Of a DNA stretch of 32,994 bases, positions 11,868 to 20,505 are shown piece after piece. The stretch's first letter is position 1. Every line of letters starts with the position of its first letter. Position numbers and translations under genes: made by a program. The DNA is from a virus, in IMG/VR virus record IMGVR_UViG_3300030104_001840, positions 382 through 33,375 of that record; one strand, 5' to 3'. Below the pieces are notes generated by a model, which ran no database searches, was not told where the DNA came from, and was given only the letters and a program-made list of their open reading frames with translations.

Positions 11868-14078
11868 TTAACTTGGTGTATCACTCACTCTATCTTCTAC
11901 ATCCATATTTACACTTAAAGAATTTGCTGTGCTATAAGGTGCATCTCCTATTACTTCATCTCCACCCATTCCAGAACTTAAACCATTAGCTGAACTTCCT
12001 ACTCCGTCCACGATGTCCGCTTCCGTCATATTTACAGAAGTTCCATTGTTACTACCTTTTTCATCTAATACAGTCCAGTTAGTATTAAAAGAACTATTAG
12101 AACCTAACTGCCACCAGCTCACTAAGTTTGAATAGGCACTATGATTATTTAAATTAGATGGTACTCCTTCGTTGTAGATTTCTGTTACTTGTGAAGATGT
12201 TAAAGCATTGTTCCAAATAGAAAGGTTAGAAATATCTCCACCATAAGGAAGTGATAAATTAGTAGCTGTTCCTATTCTTATATTTGCAGTAGATATTGTT
12301 GCAGAATAAGTAAAATTGTAAGAACCAACTAATTGACCGTTTACGTAGCCATAAAAATAACCTGCTGAATTATCATAAACAAGAATAATATTTTGCCAAA
12401 TATTTACATTTATATCAGCAGATAAACTTAGATTTGCTGCTCCATATCCATATTCAATAGCACCGCCTGATGTATTAACACCTAAAAAAAATCTTTTACT
12501 ACCTCCAAAGGAACCCATAAATATCATAAATGAATCTACATCAGTTGGTCTTATCCAGCCACTAATAGTAAATGAAGCATTATCACCTATTTCTGTAGAT
12601 GGATTAAAAGTTGTATTTATGTATTGGCTACTTGTTTGGTCAAAATTTAAAGCATAAGGAGAGTAACCACTTGTAAAACTTAAATCACTTTGTACTAAAT
12701 TGGCTTGTGTCATTCCTGAGCTTGTTCCATCGTTAGAATTAGAACTATCATCAGGGATAGTCCAATCAGAACCATCATAAGTAGCAGAAGCATCTAATTT
12801 CCACCAACCAACTAAAGAACTATAGCCACTCATTGAAGTAAGTGGAGAACCATTATTGTAAAGAGTTTCTACTGAGTTAGAACCAGTTGCTGGTAGTGCT
12901 GTGTTGAATACTTGAAAATTACTTATTTCACCATCAAAATAATAAGCTGTAGTTCCAGCAGCATATTCTAAACCGCTAATCATTAAGTTGGTATCAAAGT
13001 TTGGAGAAGTTGTTCCTAAATTTCCAGAACCAACATAAGCAGTAGCATTTACATAAGTTGTAGCAGTTCCTGTACTACCATCAAAAGTAATTGCAGCGTG
13101 ATACCATTTATTTAAATCAATACTAACGTTGGAAATTCCAGAATTAACATTACCAAAATATACATTTGTTTTTAACTGATTATCTTTTAAATATAAACCT
13201 ATTACGTTATGATACCAAGTTCCTGTCGCAGTACTTGTGCTAAAAATATAATCAGTTGTAAAAGAATGACCTTTAAACCAAACTGAAATAGTAAAAGCAT
13301 TTGCGTTGTTTAAACCAGTATAACCACTAATATCTATGTTATCACCACTCCCATCAAAATCAAAAACATAATCTTTCAAAGAACTATTAGGCACTAAATA
13401 ATCTGCTCCATTGAACGAATCTTGGTCGCCTAAAGGATAGTAAGCAACTGGAGCTGGACTTAAACTCATTGGGTTTCCTATACCAGTAGAGCTTGAACCA
13501 TAAAGAGTTGTTACTTGGCTTGAAGAAAGAGCGTAATCAAAAATGGCTACAGCGTCTATTTGGCCATTAAAACCTGTTGGAACTGTTGTTACAGGTGATT
13601 TAGCTATTCTAAAATCATTTCCAGATGATGTAGGTGTAACCCAAGTAGATGAAGTTCCGTCACTTGTTATAGTTGTTGCTTGTCCATCTAAATAGTACAA
13701 TACATTTGTACCATCATAAGTAAATACAACATTATACCATTGATTAGTGTTTGATGGTCTTGATGCTGAAAATCTTGCCCAATTACCAGTAGCTGGAGCA
13801 GAGTATATTCTTAAATACGTTGCATCAAGTTGAACTCTCCAACCTACATGCCCGTTATCAATCTTTGATAATATATGTGAGTAATTATCAAAAGAATCAG
13901 CATTAAACCAAAAAGAAATACTAAAATTAACAGGTAAATCTAAAGAACTACTTGTTCCACAGTTTATATAATTTGTTCCATCATAATCTAAACTATAGTT
14001 ACTTTGCTTATTAACATTACTTTCTGTGCCATTCCAAGCGTTAGGTAATCTCCATTGTCTATTATAGTAGTTGCTCAT
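11868..14078 (-). CDS. tail fibre-like protein with three LamG (concanavalin-like) domains
   Basis: This 736-residue protein contains three copies of a LamG-like unit, beginning near residues 28, 238 and 475. Each carries the pattern FxxDGxxxYI...FSISFWFN ... WYNVVFTYDG ... YxDGQ ... GQIDAVAIFDYALSSSQVTTLY. Between copies 2 and 3, and after copy 3, are linkers of the form YSSLVGWWKLD and YSNLVSWWQLG. LamG domains bind carbohydrates or surface proteins, so this is probably the receptor-binding fibre. It lies between the second fibre gene and the lysis genes. The repeats suggest growth by domain duplication. No enzymatic motif is visible. Confidence 0.75.
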   Translation of the reverse strand: MSNYYNRQWRLPNAWNGTESNVNKQSNYSLDYDGTNYINCGTSSSLDLPVNFSISFWFNADSFDNYSHILSKIDNGHVGWRVQLDATYLRIYSAPATGNWARFSASRPSNTNQWYNVVFTYDGTNVLYYLDGQATTITSDGTSSTWVTPTSSGNDFRIAKSPVTTVPTGFNGQIDAVAIFDYALSSSQVTTLYGSSSTGIGNPMSLSPAPVAYYPLGDQDSFNGADYLVPNSSLKDYVFDFDGSGDNIDISGYTGLNNANAFTISVWFKGHSFTTDYIFSTSTATGTWYHNVIGLYLKDNQLKTNVYFGNVNSGISNVSIDLNKWYHAAITFDGSTGTATTYVNATAYVGSGNLGTTSPNFDTNLMISGLEYAAGTTAYYFDGEISNFQVFNTALPATGSNSVETLYNNGSPLTSMSGYSSLVGWWKLDASATYDGSDWTIPDDSSNSNDGTSSGMTQANLVQSDLSFTSGYSPYALNFDQTSSQYINTTFNPSTEIGDNASFTISGWIRPTDVDSFMIFMGSFGGSKRFFLGVNTSGGAIEYGYGAANLSLSADINVNIWQNIILVYDNSAGYFYGYVNGQLVGSYNFTYSATISTANIRIGTATNLSLPYGGDISNLSIWNNALTSSQVTEIYNEGVPSNLNNHSAYSNLVSWWQLGSNSSFNTNWTVLDEKGSNNGTSVNMTEADIVDGVGSSANGLSSGMGGDEVIGDAPYSTANSLSVNMDVEDRVSDTPS

Positions 14079-14080
14079 AA

Positions 14081-15319
14081 TTAATCTCCCATTCTATTCC
14101 AGTATACAAGTGATGAACCTGATACTGTGGTTAAATCTTTAGTTAGGTTTGTTCCTTTTGCACTGTATATCTCCGATACTTGTGTAGATGTTAGAGCTGT
14201 ATTCCAGATTCCTACTTCATCAATGTTTCCTATAAATTCATAACTTGTATCATCTCTACCACCAATTATTAAATCATAAGTGCTATGTCCATAAACAGTG
14301 TGTGTATTTGATGCAGTTTCAGAAACACCATTCACATAAAACTTAGTACCATTAGAAACCCCACTATCAATTGTAATTGCTAAATGTGTCCAAGTGTTAA
14401 AAGGAATTGCAAGTGTTGAAGTAGTAGAATCTCCAGAACCAGCACTTGTGCTAAGTTGTATTAATCTTTGATTTGATGCGTGTGGTCTTAAAGCGATAGA
14501 ATATTGCCTTGTACTTCCTGTACCTTTAAAAATAGGAAATAACACATATTCAGCAGTGTCAGTGTACTTTAACCACATTGAAATACTTGTATCTCCACTA
14601 AAATTTAAACTTGAACTATTGGCAACATTTATTTTATTATCAGCTCCATCAAATAAAAATGAATAATTATTAGCAATTCCAGCCACAGCAACTTCTACAG
14701 TTTGAGTTGATGTATTTGGACAAACACTTGAACCACTTGAAGTAGTATCATAAGTAATAGTATAACTTGCTTCAGTAGTAGCACTTAAATCTATCTGACC
14801 TGTTGAACTTCCTGTATTAGTTCCACTATCAACAAATACTAAACCAATACCAGCACTAAATGTACCACCTGTTAATCCTGTAATAGTTGGTGTTGGGTCT
14901 GAACCTGTTGGCTCATAACTACTTGCTGAATAAGCAAAGGCAGCATTATCTAAATTGTTTATTGTTAAACTAAAAGTAGCAGTTGCAGCATTAGTATCTG
15001 TGTAAGTAATTACATAAGTTGCACCAGCAGTAGAAGAAGAAATATTTACTTCTCCTGTAGATGTACTAACAAATACTAATCCAGTAGTTGAACTAAATGT
15101 GCCAGAACCTTCATTACCGCTTACAGTTGGTGTAGGGTTACTTGCATTTTCACAAAAAGCACTTGCAGAATAAGAAATACCTAGTGCTGGGTCGCCTAAA
15201 ATATCTGTATCTCCAGCATAACTTACTTTTTGAGATTCACCCCAACCATTAGTAGCTGAATAAGCACCTTGCCCCCAGCCAATATTGTTATTCTCAGAAC
15301 CTTTTCCCCAACCACTCAT
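14081..15319 (-). CDS. tail fibre-like protein with two Ig-like repeats and one LamG domain
   Basis: This 412-residue protein starts with Gly/Trp-rich repeats (GWGKGSENNNIGWGQGAYSA). Two related repeats of about 75 residues follow, starting near YSASAFCENASNPTPTVSG (about 50) and YSASSYEPTGSDPTPTITG (about 130). Each has a 'GxFS...GLVFV' strand and ends in TYxITY. From about 215 a LamG domain runs to near the end (SISMWLKY ... WTHLAITID ... IGNIDEVGIWNTALTSTQV). The N-terminus would attach to the tail and the lectin domain would face the host. It ends three bases before the next fibre gene, so the two are co-expressed. Confidence 0.7.
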   Translation of the reverse strand: MSGWGKGSENNNIGWGQGAYSATNGWGESQKVSYAGDTDILGDPALGISYSASAFCENASNPTPTVSGNEGSGTFSSTTGLVFVSTSTGEVNISSSTAGATYVITYTDTNAATATFSLTINNLDNAAFAYSASSYEPTGSDPTPTITGLTGGTFSAGIGLVFVDSGTNTGSSTGQIDLSATTEASYTITYDTTSSGSSVCPNTSTQTVEVAVAGIANNYSFLFDGADNKINVANSSSLNFSGDTSISMWLKYTDTAEYVLFPIFKGTGSTRQYSIALRPHASNQRLIQLSTSAGSGDSTTSTLAIPFNTWTHLAITIDSGVSNGTKFYVNGVSETASNTHTVYGHSTYDLIIGGRDDTSYEFIGNIDEVGIWNTALTSTQVSEIYSAKGTNLTKDLTTVSGSSLVYWNRMGD

Positions 15320-15322
15320 AAT

Positions 15323-15829
15323 TTAACTCATTACCCATCCACCAAAATTATCTTCATAATCTGGTGAAATATCTTCATTACTATTTGTATAATATTCTGG
15401 AAACTGACTACCAGCATTAAAATTTAAAAAGTCAATCATTCTTTGTGCAAAATACTGGGCAGCATCACGTTCTTTTTCTACTAAAGTGTTGATTTCATCA
15501 CTATTTAAAGCAGTAGCATTTTCAGGGTTGTTTCTATATACACCGCCATTGCTAATAGTTACACTTAAATAGGGTAGTGCATACATCATAGCATAGTGTA
15601 TTAATATCGGCTTTATATAGGTGTCTACAAGCGTTAAATAATTTCCTGTTAAAGTTCCACCAGTTATATCAGTTTTTAATTTATCATATAATTTTGTGCC
15701 TAATAAACGCTGGACTTCTATACTCTGAGCCATATCAACATACGGAAGCAGTTTGTCCGTGTCAATATTACCATTTGCCGAAGTAAACGTCACTAAATCC
15801 TTTCTCTGTATAAATAAAACTTTGCTCAT
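15323..15829 (-). CDS. DUF6712-like head-tail connector protein
   Basis: This 168-residue protein resembles the DUF6712-type proteins of Bacteroidota phages: FIQRKDLVTFTSANGNIDTDKLLPY, then AQSIEVQRLLGTKLYDKL, a helical core (YIKPILIHYAMMYALPYLSV) and NGGVYRNNPENA. Its form and place after the portal match gp6-type connectors, which close the head and attach the tail. The connector assignment is inference from family position. It starts one base after the portal stop. Confidence 0.6.
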   Translation of the reverse strand: MSKVLFIQRKDLVTFTSANGNIDTDKLLPYVDMAQSIEVQRLLGTKLYDKLKTDITGGTLTGNYLTLVDTYIKPILIHYAMMYALPYLSVTISNGGVYRNNPENATALNSDEINTLVEKERDAAQYFAQRMIDFLNFNAGSQFPEYYTNSNEDISPDYEDNFGGWVMS

Positions 15830-17605
15830 TTATTTTTTCTTTTTTGGTCTTGGGTTTTTATAACCCCTATTTGGCATTTTAAATGGCGCAGTTGAAACTA
15901 ATTTATCGTTTGTTTCATATCTAGCAGCATTTCTTTCTCCATCTTTTATAGGTAAAGCAGTAATCATTCTACGAGCTTGACCAACACTAATTTTTTTATT
16001 GTTTTTTCTTAAATAAATATTACGAACCCAAGTATGGTGACAATTAGCACCGCCTTTGTATAGCCATATATTGTACTTACTTTCTCCTTTAGGTGCTAAC
16101 TCTGTATTAGCAGCACTTTGTTTGTCTAAATCTTCTTTACGATAAACCTTATTTGCTTTTATCATTTTCTCGCAAAATCGTCTGCTATTTTCGCCAGTTA
16201 CAGGTGGGTAATATTTATATCTAATTTTAAACAGTGAAGTATCTTGTTCACTAACTTTTTTTGGTGTTGATTTAACTACTGTTGACCTTGTAGCCATAGC
16301 AAATTTAAAATGGCTTAATATATTGTCTTCATCGTCTGTTGCTTCTTGACTGTGTAATAGCTCATATTCTTGCATTTCTTCATCTTCGCCTAAAGCAATT
16401 AAATCATCAGCTAACTTGTCTAATTCTTCATCTGAAACATCGTGAAAACAAACTTTATTTAATTCAGTTTCTTCTTCCTTAACTCCAGTTTCTTCTTCTT
16501 TTACTTCTTCATTTTCGATGTCGTCAACATCAATATCCATAAAGTGTAATGGGTCTAATGTTTTAAAATAAAGGTTTAATGCTATGTTATTTGTGCTTAA
16601 TATCTCGTCTAAGCAACTTATAATTAAATCCTGATAAGGTTTTATAGTTGTATTGCTAAAAAGTCTTTGAGCGTTCTGTATTTCTTCTGCATTACTTCCT
16701 AAACCACTATTGCCATCACGCAACCCAATTAATAAAGGCGAAGTAATACGATGCGTTAGCATAATTTTTCTGGAACATTCTTCACTTAAGTAACTATAAT
16801 GCTCAGGAGCGTTGTTTAAAGGTATGTCATCAACTGTAGTTTTTTGTTCTGCATTATGGTTAAAAGCAATTATGACTTTTTCACCAAATCCACCAGTTAA
16901 TTTGCCCATTACTTGGTTTTTGATTTCGTGCTGTTTTTCGGATGATGGAATACCACTGTTGAAATTGATAACCTTAGTTCCTGAAAAAGAATTTTGGGCA
17001 TCGTTTATTAAATAGTCAGCTATTTCGGATTCCAGTTTGGGATAAGCCAAACAATAGTCGGCTGGACTGTAATAGTAATAACCAGTTACATATCTTTTTA
17101 TAACGTATATTTCGTTTTTAGCACCACTACCATAAACAGGTATCTTTTTTAGTTCTGTGTTTTGGGTTACTTTAGTCCAATCAGCAGAATAATAATAGTT
17201 TTTTATCTCACCCTTATTATCCATTTTTTCAGCACGTAAAGTTTCTCTAGGAAAATGTGAAATATTACTGATTTTTTTACCTGTATAACTAATTTGCAAT
17301 GATGCTTCACCCAACATTTTTAAATCCAAACAAATTTTACGCATACAACTGTCTTTAAGCAGTTCTTTCATTTGTGCAAATTGTTCGGGTTTTTCGTTAC
17401 TGTCTGTTGCTTCTAATCCTCTACCAAATATTTGTTGAGATATACCATTTATAACACTTTGATTCGTTGTGCTATTCATATAGCTGTCAATCAGTTCTTG
17501 GTAATACCCATTATCATCACCAATGCCTACCCAATCCCTGTTTTTATCTTCAGTTATTAAAGGTGCTTCGTATTGATTTAATTGTATTAAATGTAAATTA
17601 TCCAC
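15830..17605 (-). CDS. portal protein with MuF-like C-terminal domain
   Basis: This 591-residue protein combines a portal-like body with a C-terminal extension. The body includes WVGIGDDNGYYQELIDSY, SVINGISQQIFGRGL, a conserved 'LGEASLQISY', and SPLLIGLRDGNSGLGSNAEE. The extension includes YKYYPPVTGENSRRFCEKMI, KSKYNIWLYKGGANCHHTWVRN and a very basic tail. The CHHTW region resembles MuF-type head morphogenesis domains fused to portals. Between them is an acidic linker (about 365-430). I chose a GTG start at 17605, where GTGGATAA overlaps the previous stop. A farther ATG at 17653 would overlap 56 bases and add a hydrophobic leader that portals lack. Confidence 0.75.
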   Translation of the reverse strand: MDNLHLIQLNQYEAPLITEDKNRDWVGIGDDNGYYQELIDSYMNSTTNQSVINGISQQIFGRGLEATDSNEKPEQFAQMKELLKDSCMRKICLDLKMLGEASLQISYTGKKISNISHFPRETLRAEKMDNKGEIKNYYYSADWTKVTQNTELKKIPVYGSGAKNEIYVIKRYVTGYYYYSPADYCLAYPKLESEIADYLINDAQNSFSGTKVINFNSGIPSSEKQHEIKNQVMGKLTGGFGEKVIIAFNHNAEQKTTVDDIPLNNAPEHYSYLSEECSRKIMLTHRITSPLLIGLRDGNSGLGSNAEEIQNAQRLFSNTTIKPYQDLIISCLDEILSTNNIALNLYFKTLDPLHFMDIDVDDIENEEVKEEETGVKEEETELNKVCFHDVSDEELDKLADDLIALGEDEEMQEYELLHSQEATDDEDNILSHFKFAMATRSTVVKSTPKKVSEQDTSLFKIRYKYYPPVTGENSRRFCEKMIKANKVYRKEDLDKQSAANTELAPKGESKYNIWLYKGGANCHHTWVRNIYLRKNNKKISVGQARRMITALPIKDGERNAARYETNDKLVSTAPFKMPNRGYKNPRPKKKK

Positions 17606-17951
17606 TATAATATAAATATTCGTTAGCACCAGTATTATGCTCTGTATAAACATTGTTTGTTATTACATAGCTACTGGCATTTTGGTTAGTACAAAAAATC
17701 TTGTCTTTAAAAATGATGGTATTGTCAGTTGTGTTTTTAATTTCTAAGTTGTAAAAGCTATCAGAAACTAAATTTTGACTTGTTGCATAAGTAGAGTAGT
17801 AGTCATTGCTTCCAAAAGTTGGTGTACTGTCAGTTAAAATGACTTTATTTTTATTTTCTGATATTAAAGTAAGCTGATAATTTTTAGTAGCTACAATATC
17901 TTCTCTAGCTATAAAATTAATTGTTCCACCTGTTGTACTCAATACTTGCAT
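17598..17951 (-). CDS. hypothetical virion-associated protein (117 aa)
   Basis: A mainly beta protein rich in Thr, Asn and Ser (STTGGTINFIAREDIV, YQLTLISENKNKVILTDSTP), of a type common near portal and tail tube genes in Bacteroidota phages. I cannot name it. Its start codon lies only 13 bases beyond the T-run of an intrinsic terminator, so its expression must depend on readthrough. It overlaps the portal gene by eight bases. Confidence 0.55.
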   Translation of the reverse strand: MQVLSTTGGTINFIAREDIVATKNYQLTLISENKNKVILTDSTPTFGSNDYYSTYATSQNLVSDSFYNLEIKNTTDNTIIFKDKIFCTNQNASSYVITNNVYTEHNTGANEYLYYSG

Positions 17952-17963
17952 TTTTTAACTTTT

Positions 17964-17997
17964 AAAAAAAAAGGTGGATAAAATAAATCCATCCACC
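17964..17997 (-). terminator. intrinsic terminator between tail tube and portal genes
   Basis: On the minus strand GGTGGAT (17997-17991) pairs with ATCCACC (17979-17973) around an 11-base loop, and nine T residues follow (17972-17964). It is a typical Rho-independent terminator. The next start codon is 13 bases further, leaving no room for a separate promoter downstream. It should reduce, not abolish, expression of portal, fibres and lysis genes. Confidence 0.8.
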
Positions 17998-18048
17998 CTT
18001 TCTACACCCTGTATTATGTTACTTTAAACACAACACCCACTAAACATC

Positions 18049-18603
18049 TTAACTGTTTGTTCCAGCAGTAGTAGTTACTGTTCCACTAAACACACTAGAA
18101 TCAGCAAACGGGTTACCAGCAACTGCACCGCTAATAAAATTAGCTGGAGTTACCTCTTGTCCACTAAATGTCAAAGTGTAACCGCTCATATCGCCCATAG
18201 CAGCACCCGTAGCAATTGTTCCACCACTCACGGACATACCGTGCTCTTTACCACATAAAAACGCATTTCCGTTGTAATCTTCTACGATTATTTGAGGTCT
18301 TCCGTATGCAAGTAGCTTTAATTCCTTATGGTCTTCTTTATATAATTTTTGAAGATTTAAAGTCAAAGTTTGCTCGAAAAAAGTTGTTCCATTTTCAGGA
18401 GAACTTGTTACTGCTTGTTCTAAACTGTTACCACCTTTTAATTCGTAAACAAAAGCTGTAAAACTTGCCGTACAGCCAGTTACTTCATCGTTTGTTAATG
18501 TTAAACCGCTTATTGTGCCGAAGTCGCTAATGTATACCCTAGCGATGCCTCCGACAACATCTTTACACGGTACTAATCTTCCTTTGGTTGCTAAACACGC
18601 CAT
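18049..18603 (-). CDS. probable major tail tube protein
   Basis: This 184-residue, beta-rich protein follows the major capsid gene by 26 bases. It carries the segments ACLATKGRLVPCKDVVGGIA, FFEQTLTLNLQKLYKEDHKE, LKLLAYGRPQIIVEDYNGN and GAAMGDMSGYTLTFSGQE. These recur in abundant tail or tube proteins of Bacteroidota phages. It would polymerise around the tape measure. Its place in a terminator-bounded unit with capsid and scaffold fits a protein needed in many copies. A decoration or head protein is the main alternative. Confidence 0.55.
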   Translation of the reverse strand: MACLATKGRLVPCKDVVGGIARVYISDFGTISGLTLTNDEVTGCTASFTAFVYELKGGNSLEQAVTSSPENGTTFFEQTLTLNLQKLYKEDHKELKLLAYGRPQIIVEDYNGNAFLCGKEHGMSVSGGTIATGAAMGDMSGYTLTFSGQEVTPANFISGAVAGNPFADSSVFSGTVTTTAGTNS

Positions 18604-18629
18604 TGTATTTTAATTTTTAAGGTTAATAA

Positions 18630-19571
18630 TTAAGCGTGATACAATACAATCTCTGAACCGATTGCATATTGTACACCACTTGTATATCTCATTACTACTC
18701 TAAAATTCTGACTTCCATCAATTGGGCTCATATCTATAACTTTAGCTTCATTTGCATCATTAAGCAGTCCGCAACCATAGAATAAGTTAGATTTTTGAGT
18801 AGCCATTGCTGTATCGTCATTAAGACCATTAGCAACAAATAATTTTACACCATCAAAAGCTAAAGGTCCTTGTGGAGTATACCACATTGTTCCCTTGTTA
18901 TCAAGACCAGCACCACCTTCACCTTGAGCAGCAAAGCCACCCAAAGCTCTTACGTAAGCCCTTGCAATATTCTGTGATACGTATATGAACATATCATCTT
19001 TAGTATAAAGTTTTGCTGGAATAGCATCTACGATAGAACCTAATTTTGCAATTACGTTGGAACTTGTTACAGCAGCGTGAGATGCTACATCAATAACATC
19101 AGAGTCAGCTAATGCTAAAGGAACAAAACCATCAAATTCACCAGCATTAGCATTTACACCTTCCCAAATATTAGTTTCAGTTTTTTCAGCTATTAATCCA
19201 GCAACGTGGCCTAATACAAAATCAGAAAATGACTTTGGTATGTTTTTATGAGCAGACATTCCTAATTCCATCGCTTCCCACGTTGGAACAAAATCTTTTT
19301 TACAAAACTGTAAGTTGCTTTGAAATTCTTCTGGCTGTAATACTCTTTCTGTTAGAGTTACAGTTGAAGTTGCATCAAAATCGCATCCCCCGTTTTTAAT
19401 TACATTAGCATCAGTAGCAATTTTTTGCATTACTTGCTTATATCTAATGTTTTGTCTTACTTCTATACCACCCTTAGCAATAGTATTTCCTTCTAAAAGA
19501 GCGGCAGCCAAATAACCTTTAGCAGCTTCTCCTGCGTAAGTTGGACTTGTTATTGTTAATGTTGTAGCCAT
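18630..19571 (-). CDS. major capsid protein
   Basis: This 313-residue protein follows the scaffold gene and is of the size expected for HK97-fold capsid proteins. Segments such as LQPEEFQSNLQFCKKDFVPTW, a central NIWEGVNANAGEFDGF, DMFIYVSQNIARAYVRAL, and the C-terminal strand NFRVVMRYTSGVQYAIGSE match capsid proteins of Bacteroidota phages and prophages. Its Ala-rich, soluble composition and its gene neighbours (protease, scaffold, tail tube) support the call. I see no signs of frameshift or truncation. Confidence 0.75.
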   Translation of the reverse strand: MATTLTITSPTYAGEAAKGYLAAALLEGNTIAKGGIEVRQNIRYKQVMQKIATDANVIKNGGCDFDATSTVTLTERVLQPEEFQSNLQFCKKDFVPTWEAMELGMSAHKNIPKSFSDFVLGHVAGLIAEKTETNIWEGVNANAGEFDGFVPLALADSDVIDVASHAAVTSSNVIAKLGSIVDAIPAKLYTKDDMFIYVSQNIARAYVRALGGFAAQGEGGAGLDNKGTMWYTPQGPLAFDGVKLFVANGLNDDTAMATQKSNLFYGCGLLNDANEAKVIDMSPIDGSQNFRVVMRYTSGVQYAIGSEIVLYHA

Positions 19572-19593
19572 TTTGTTTTTTTATTTTTTGTTT

Positions 19594-20202
19594 TTAATTG
19601 TTGTTAATCCTTGCATAGATTCTGTCCATAGCTGTTTCTTCACTTTTTGATGAGATATGGAACTCGAATTTTTGCTTCTCTTCTGCTTCAGGATTGTGTA
19701 CTAATGGCTCAGTGGGTTCAGCAGACAATTCTTCTTTGTTTTCTGCAACAGTTTCCTCTTGCATTTCTTCTTTAGACGATTTGTCAATCATTGCTTTGAT
19801 TTCATCCATCGCCTTATTAAATTCTTCTTTAGTTACGTACTGCATTTCTTCTTCTTCTAATTCAGTTTCTTCAGTACTTTCTTCGCTAGTTTCTTCTGAA
19901 CTTGCTTCAACTTCTTCTTCTACTTTTTCTTCAACTTCTTCCTTTACTTCTCCTATGCTTTCAATTAAACCTTCTTCTTTAACAACTAATTCTCTGCCAT
20001 CTTCTAAAGAATATTTTCCGATAGGTAAAGCAATTTCTTCTTCTTCGGATTTTATGAATACAGAAGCACCAGATTCAAATTTTTCGGCTACTATTACAGT
20101 GCCATTATCTAGTTTAACTTCTTCTAATTTTACTGCTGTGTCTTCTGATAGTTTGACGCCAACAATTTCTTTGATTTGATTAAGTATACTTTGCGCTTTC
20201 AT
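19594..20202 (-). CDS. scaffold-like protein, very acidic
   Basis: This 202-residue protein contains a long Glu-rich middle (VEEKVEEEVEASSEETSEES, about 80-120), a coiled-coil segment (EEFNKAMDEIKAMI) and an N-terminus with KAQSILNQIKEIVGVKL. Acidic coiled-coil proteins between prohead protease and capsid genes are usually scaffolds, removed by the protease during maturation. The short C-terminal basic piece (DRIYARINN) may contact the capsid protein. Its start sits in a 19-bp sequence shared with the tail chaperone gene. Similarity to known scaffolds is by composition and place. Confidence 0.6.
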   Translation of the reverse strand: MKAQSILNQIKEIVGVKLSEDTAVKLEEVKLDNGTVIVAEKFESGASVFIKSEEEEIALPIGKYSLEDGRELVVKEEGLIESIGEVKEEVEEKVEEEVEASSEETSEESTEETELEEEEMQYVTKEEFNKAMDEIKAMIDKSSKEEMQEETVAENKEELSAEPTEPLVHNPEAEEKQKFEFHISSKSEETAMDRIYARINNN

Positions 20203-20214
20203 ACCCTATAGACG
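20196..20214 (-). promoter_or_regulatory. CGTCTATAnnGTATGAAAG motif at scaffold start
   Basis: On the minus strand the scaffold start reads CGTCTATAGGGTATGAAAG. The same 19 bases, with two changes, surround the start at 29280-29298. It lies downstream of an intrinsic terminator, where a promoter is needed, and has no TAnnTTTG consensus. It could be a phage-specific promoter giving very short or leaderless transcripts, or a translation signal. Confidence 0.45.
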
Positions 20215-20246
20215 GGCAGAACACAATTATTATGTAGTAACTATTT

Positions 20247-20279
20247 AAAAAAAAAAGCCACTTAATAAAAAGTAGCTTT
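20247..20279 (-). terminator. intrinsic terminator before the scaffold-capsid unit
   Basis: On the minus strand AAAGCTACTT (20279-20270) pairs with AAGTGGCTTT (20263-20254), with one G-U pair and a 6-base loop. It is followed by a T-run (20253-20247). It ends the transcript coming from the tape measure, protease and Cys-rich genes. The next gene start is 44 bases away. Confidence 0.8.
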
Positions 20280-20352
20280 AATTTGAATGACTATTTGGTG
20301 TTTCCATTGAGCCATTTCGTTGAATATTCAATAATTAAATATACAAATTATA

Positions 20353-20505
20353 TCACACTTTACCTATTCCTTGCGCTTGTAAAGTACCATCGCAGCAGTC
20401 CACGTGGTAAGTAGCATCAGCACACAAACAAGCTCTTTTACCTCCAGCTTTAGATATTTTGCTAACTGTAGCATCTTTCCTCCTTTTATTTATTTTTCTT
20501 TTCAT
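20353..20505 (-). CDS. small Cys-rich conserved phage protein (50 aa)
   Basis: The frame has 50 residues: a basic N-terminus (KRKINKRRKDATVSKISKAG) and then CLCADATYHVDCCDGTLQAQ. The four Cys in a C-x-C...CC arrangement suggest a zinc site or disulfides. Proteins with this 'ACLCxDxTYxxxCCDG.LxAQGIG' ending occur between protease and capsid genes in Bacteroidota phages, in my recollection with no assigned role. Its ATG overlaps the protease stop (ATGA). It precedes the terminator at 20247-20279. Confidence 0.6.
   Translation of the reverse strand: MKRKINKRRKDATVSKISKAGGKRACLCADATYHVDCCDGTLQAQGIGKV

Noticed and set aside
15830-17653. Longer portal start with a hydrophobic leader (16 extra residues)
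   Set aside because: Those residues lie within the previous gene; the GTG at 17605 gives an 8-base overlap and a portal-like N-terminus.
19694-20179. 161-codon Ser-rich plus-strand frame
   Set aside because: It is the antisense of the Glu-rich scaffold gene; GAA/GAG repeats read backwards give Ser and Phe codons.
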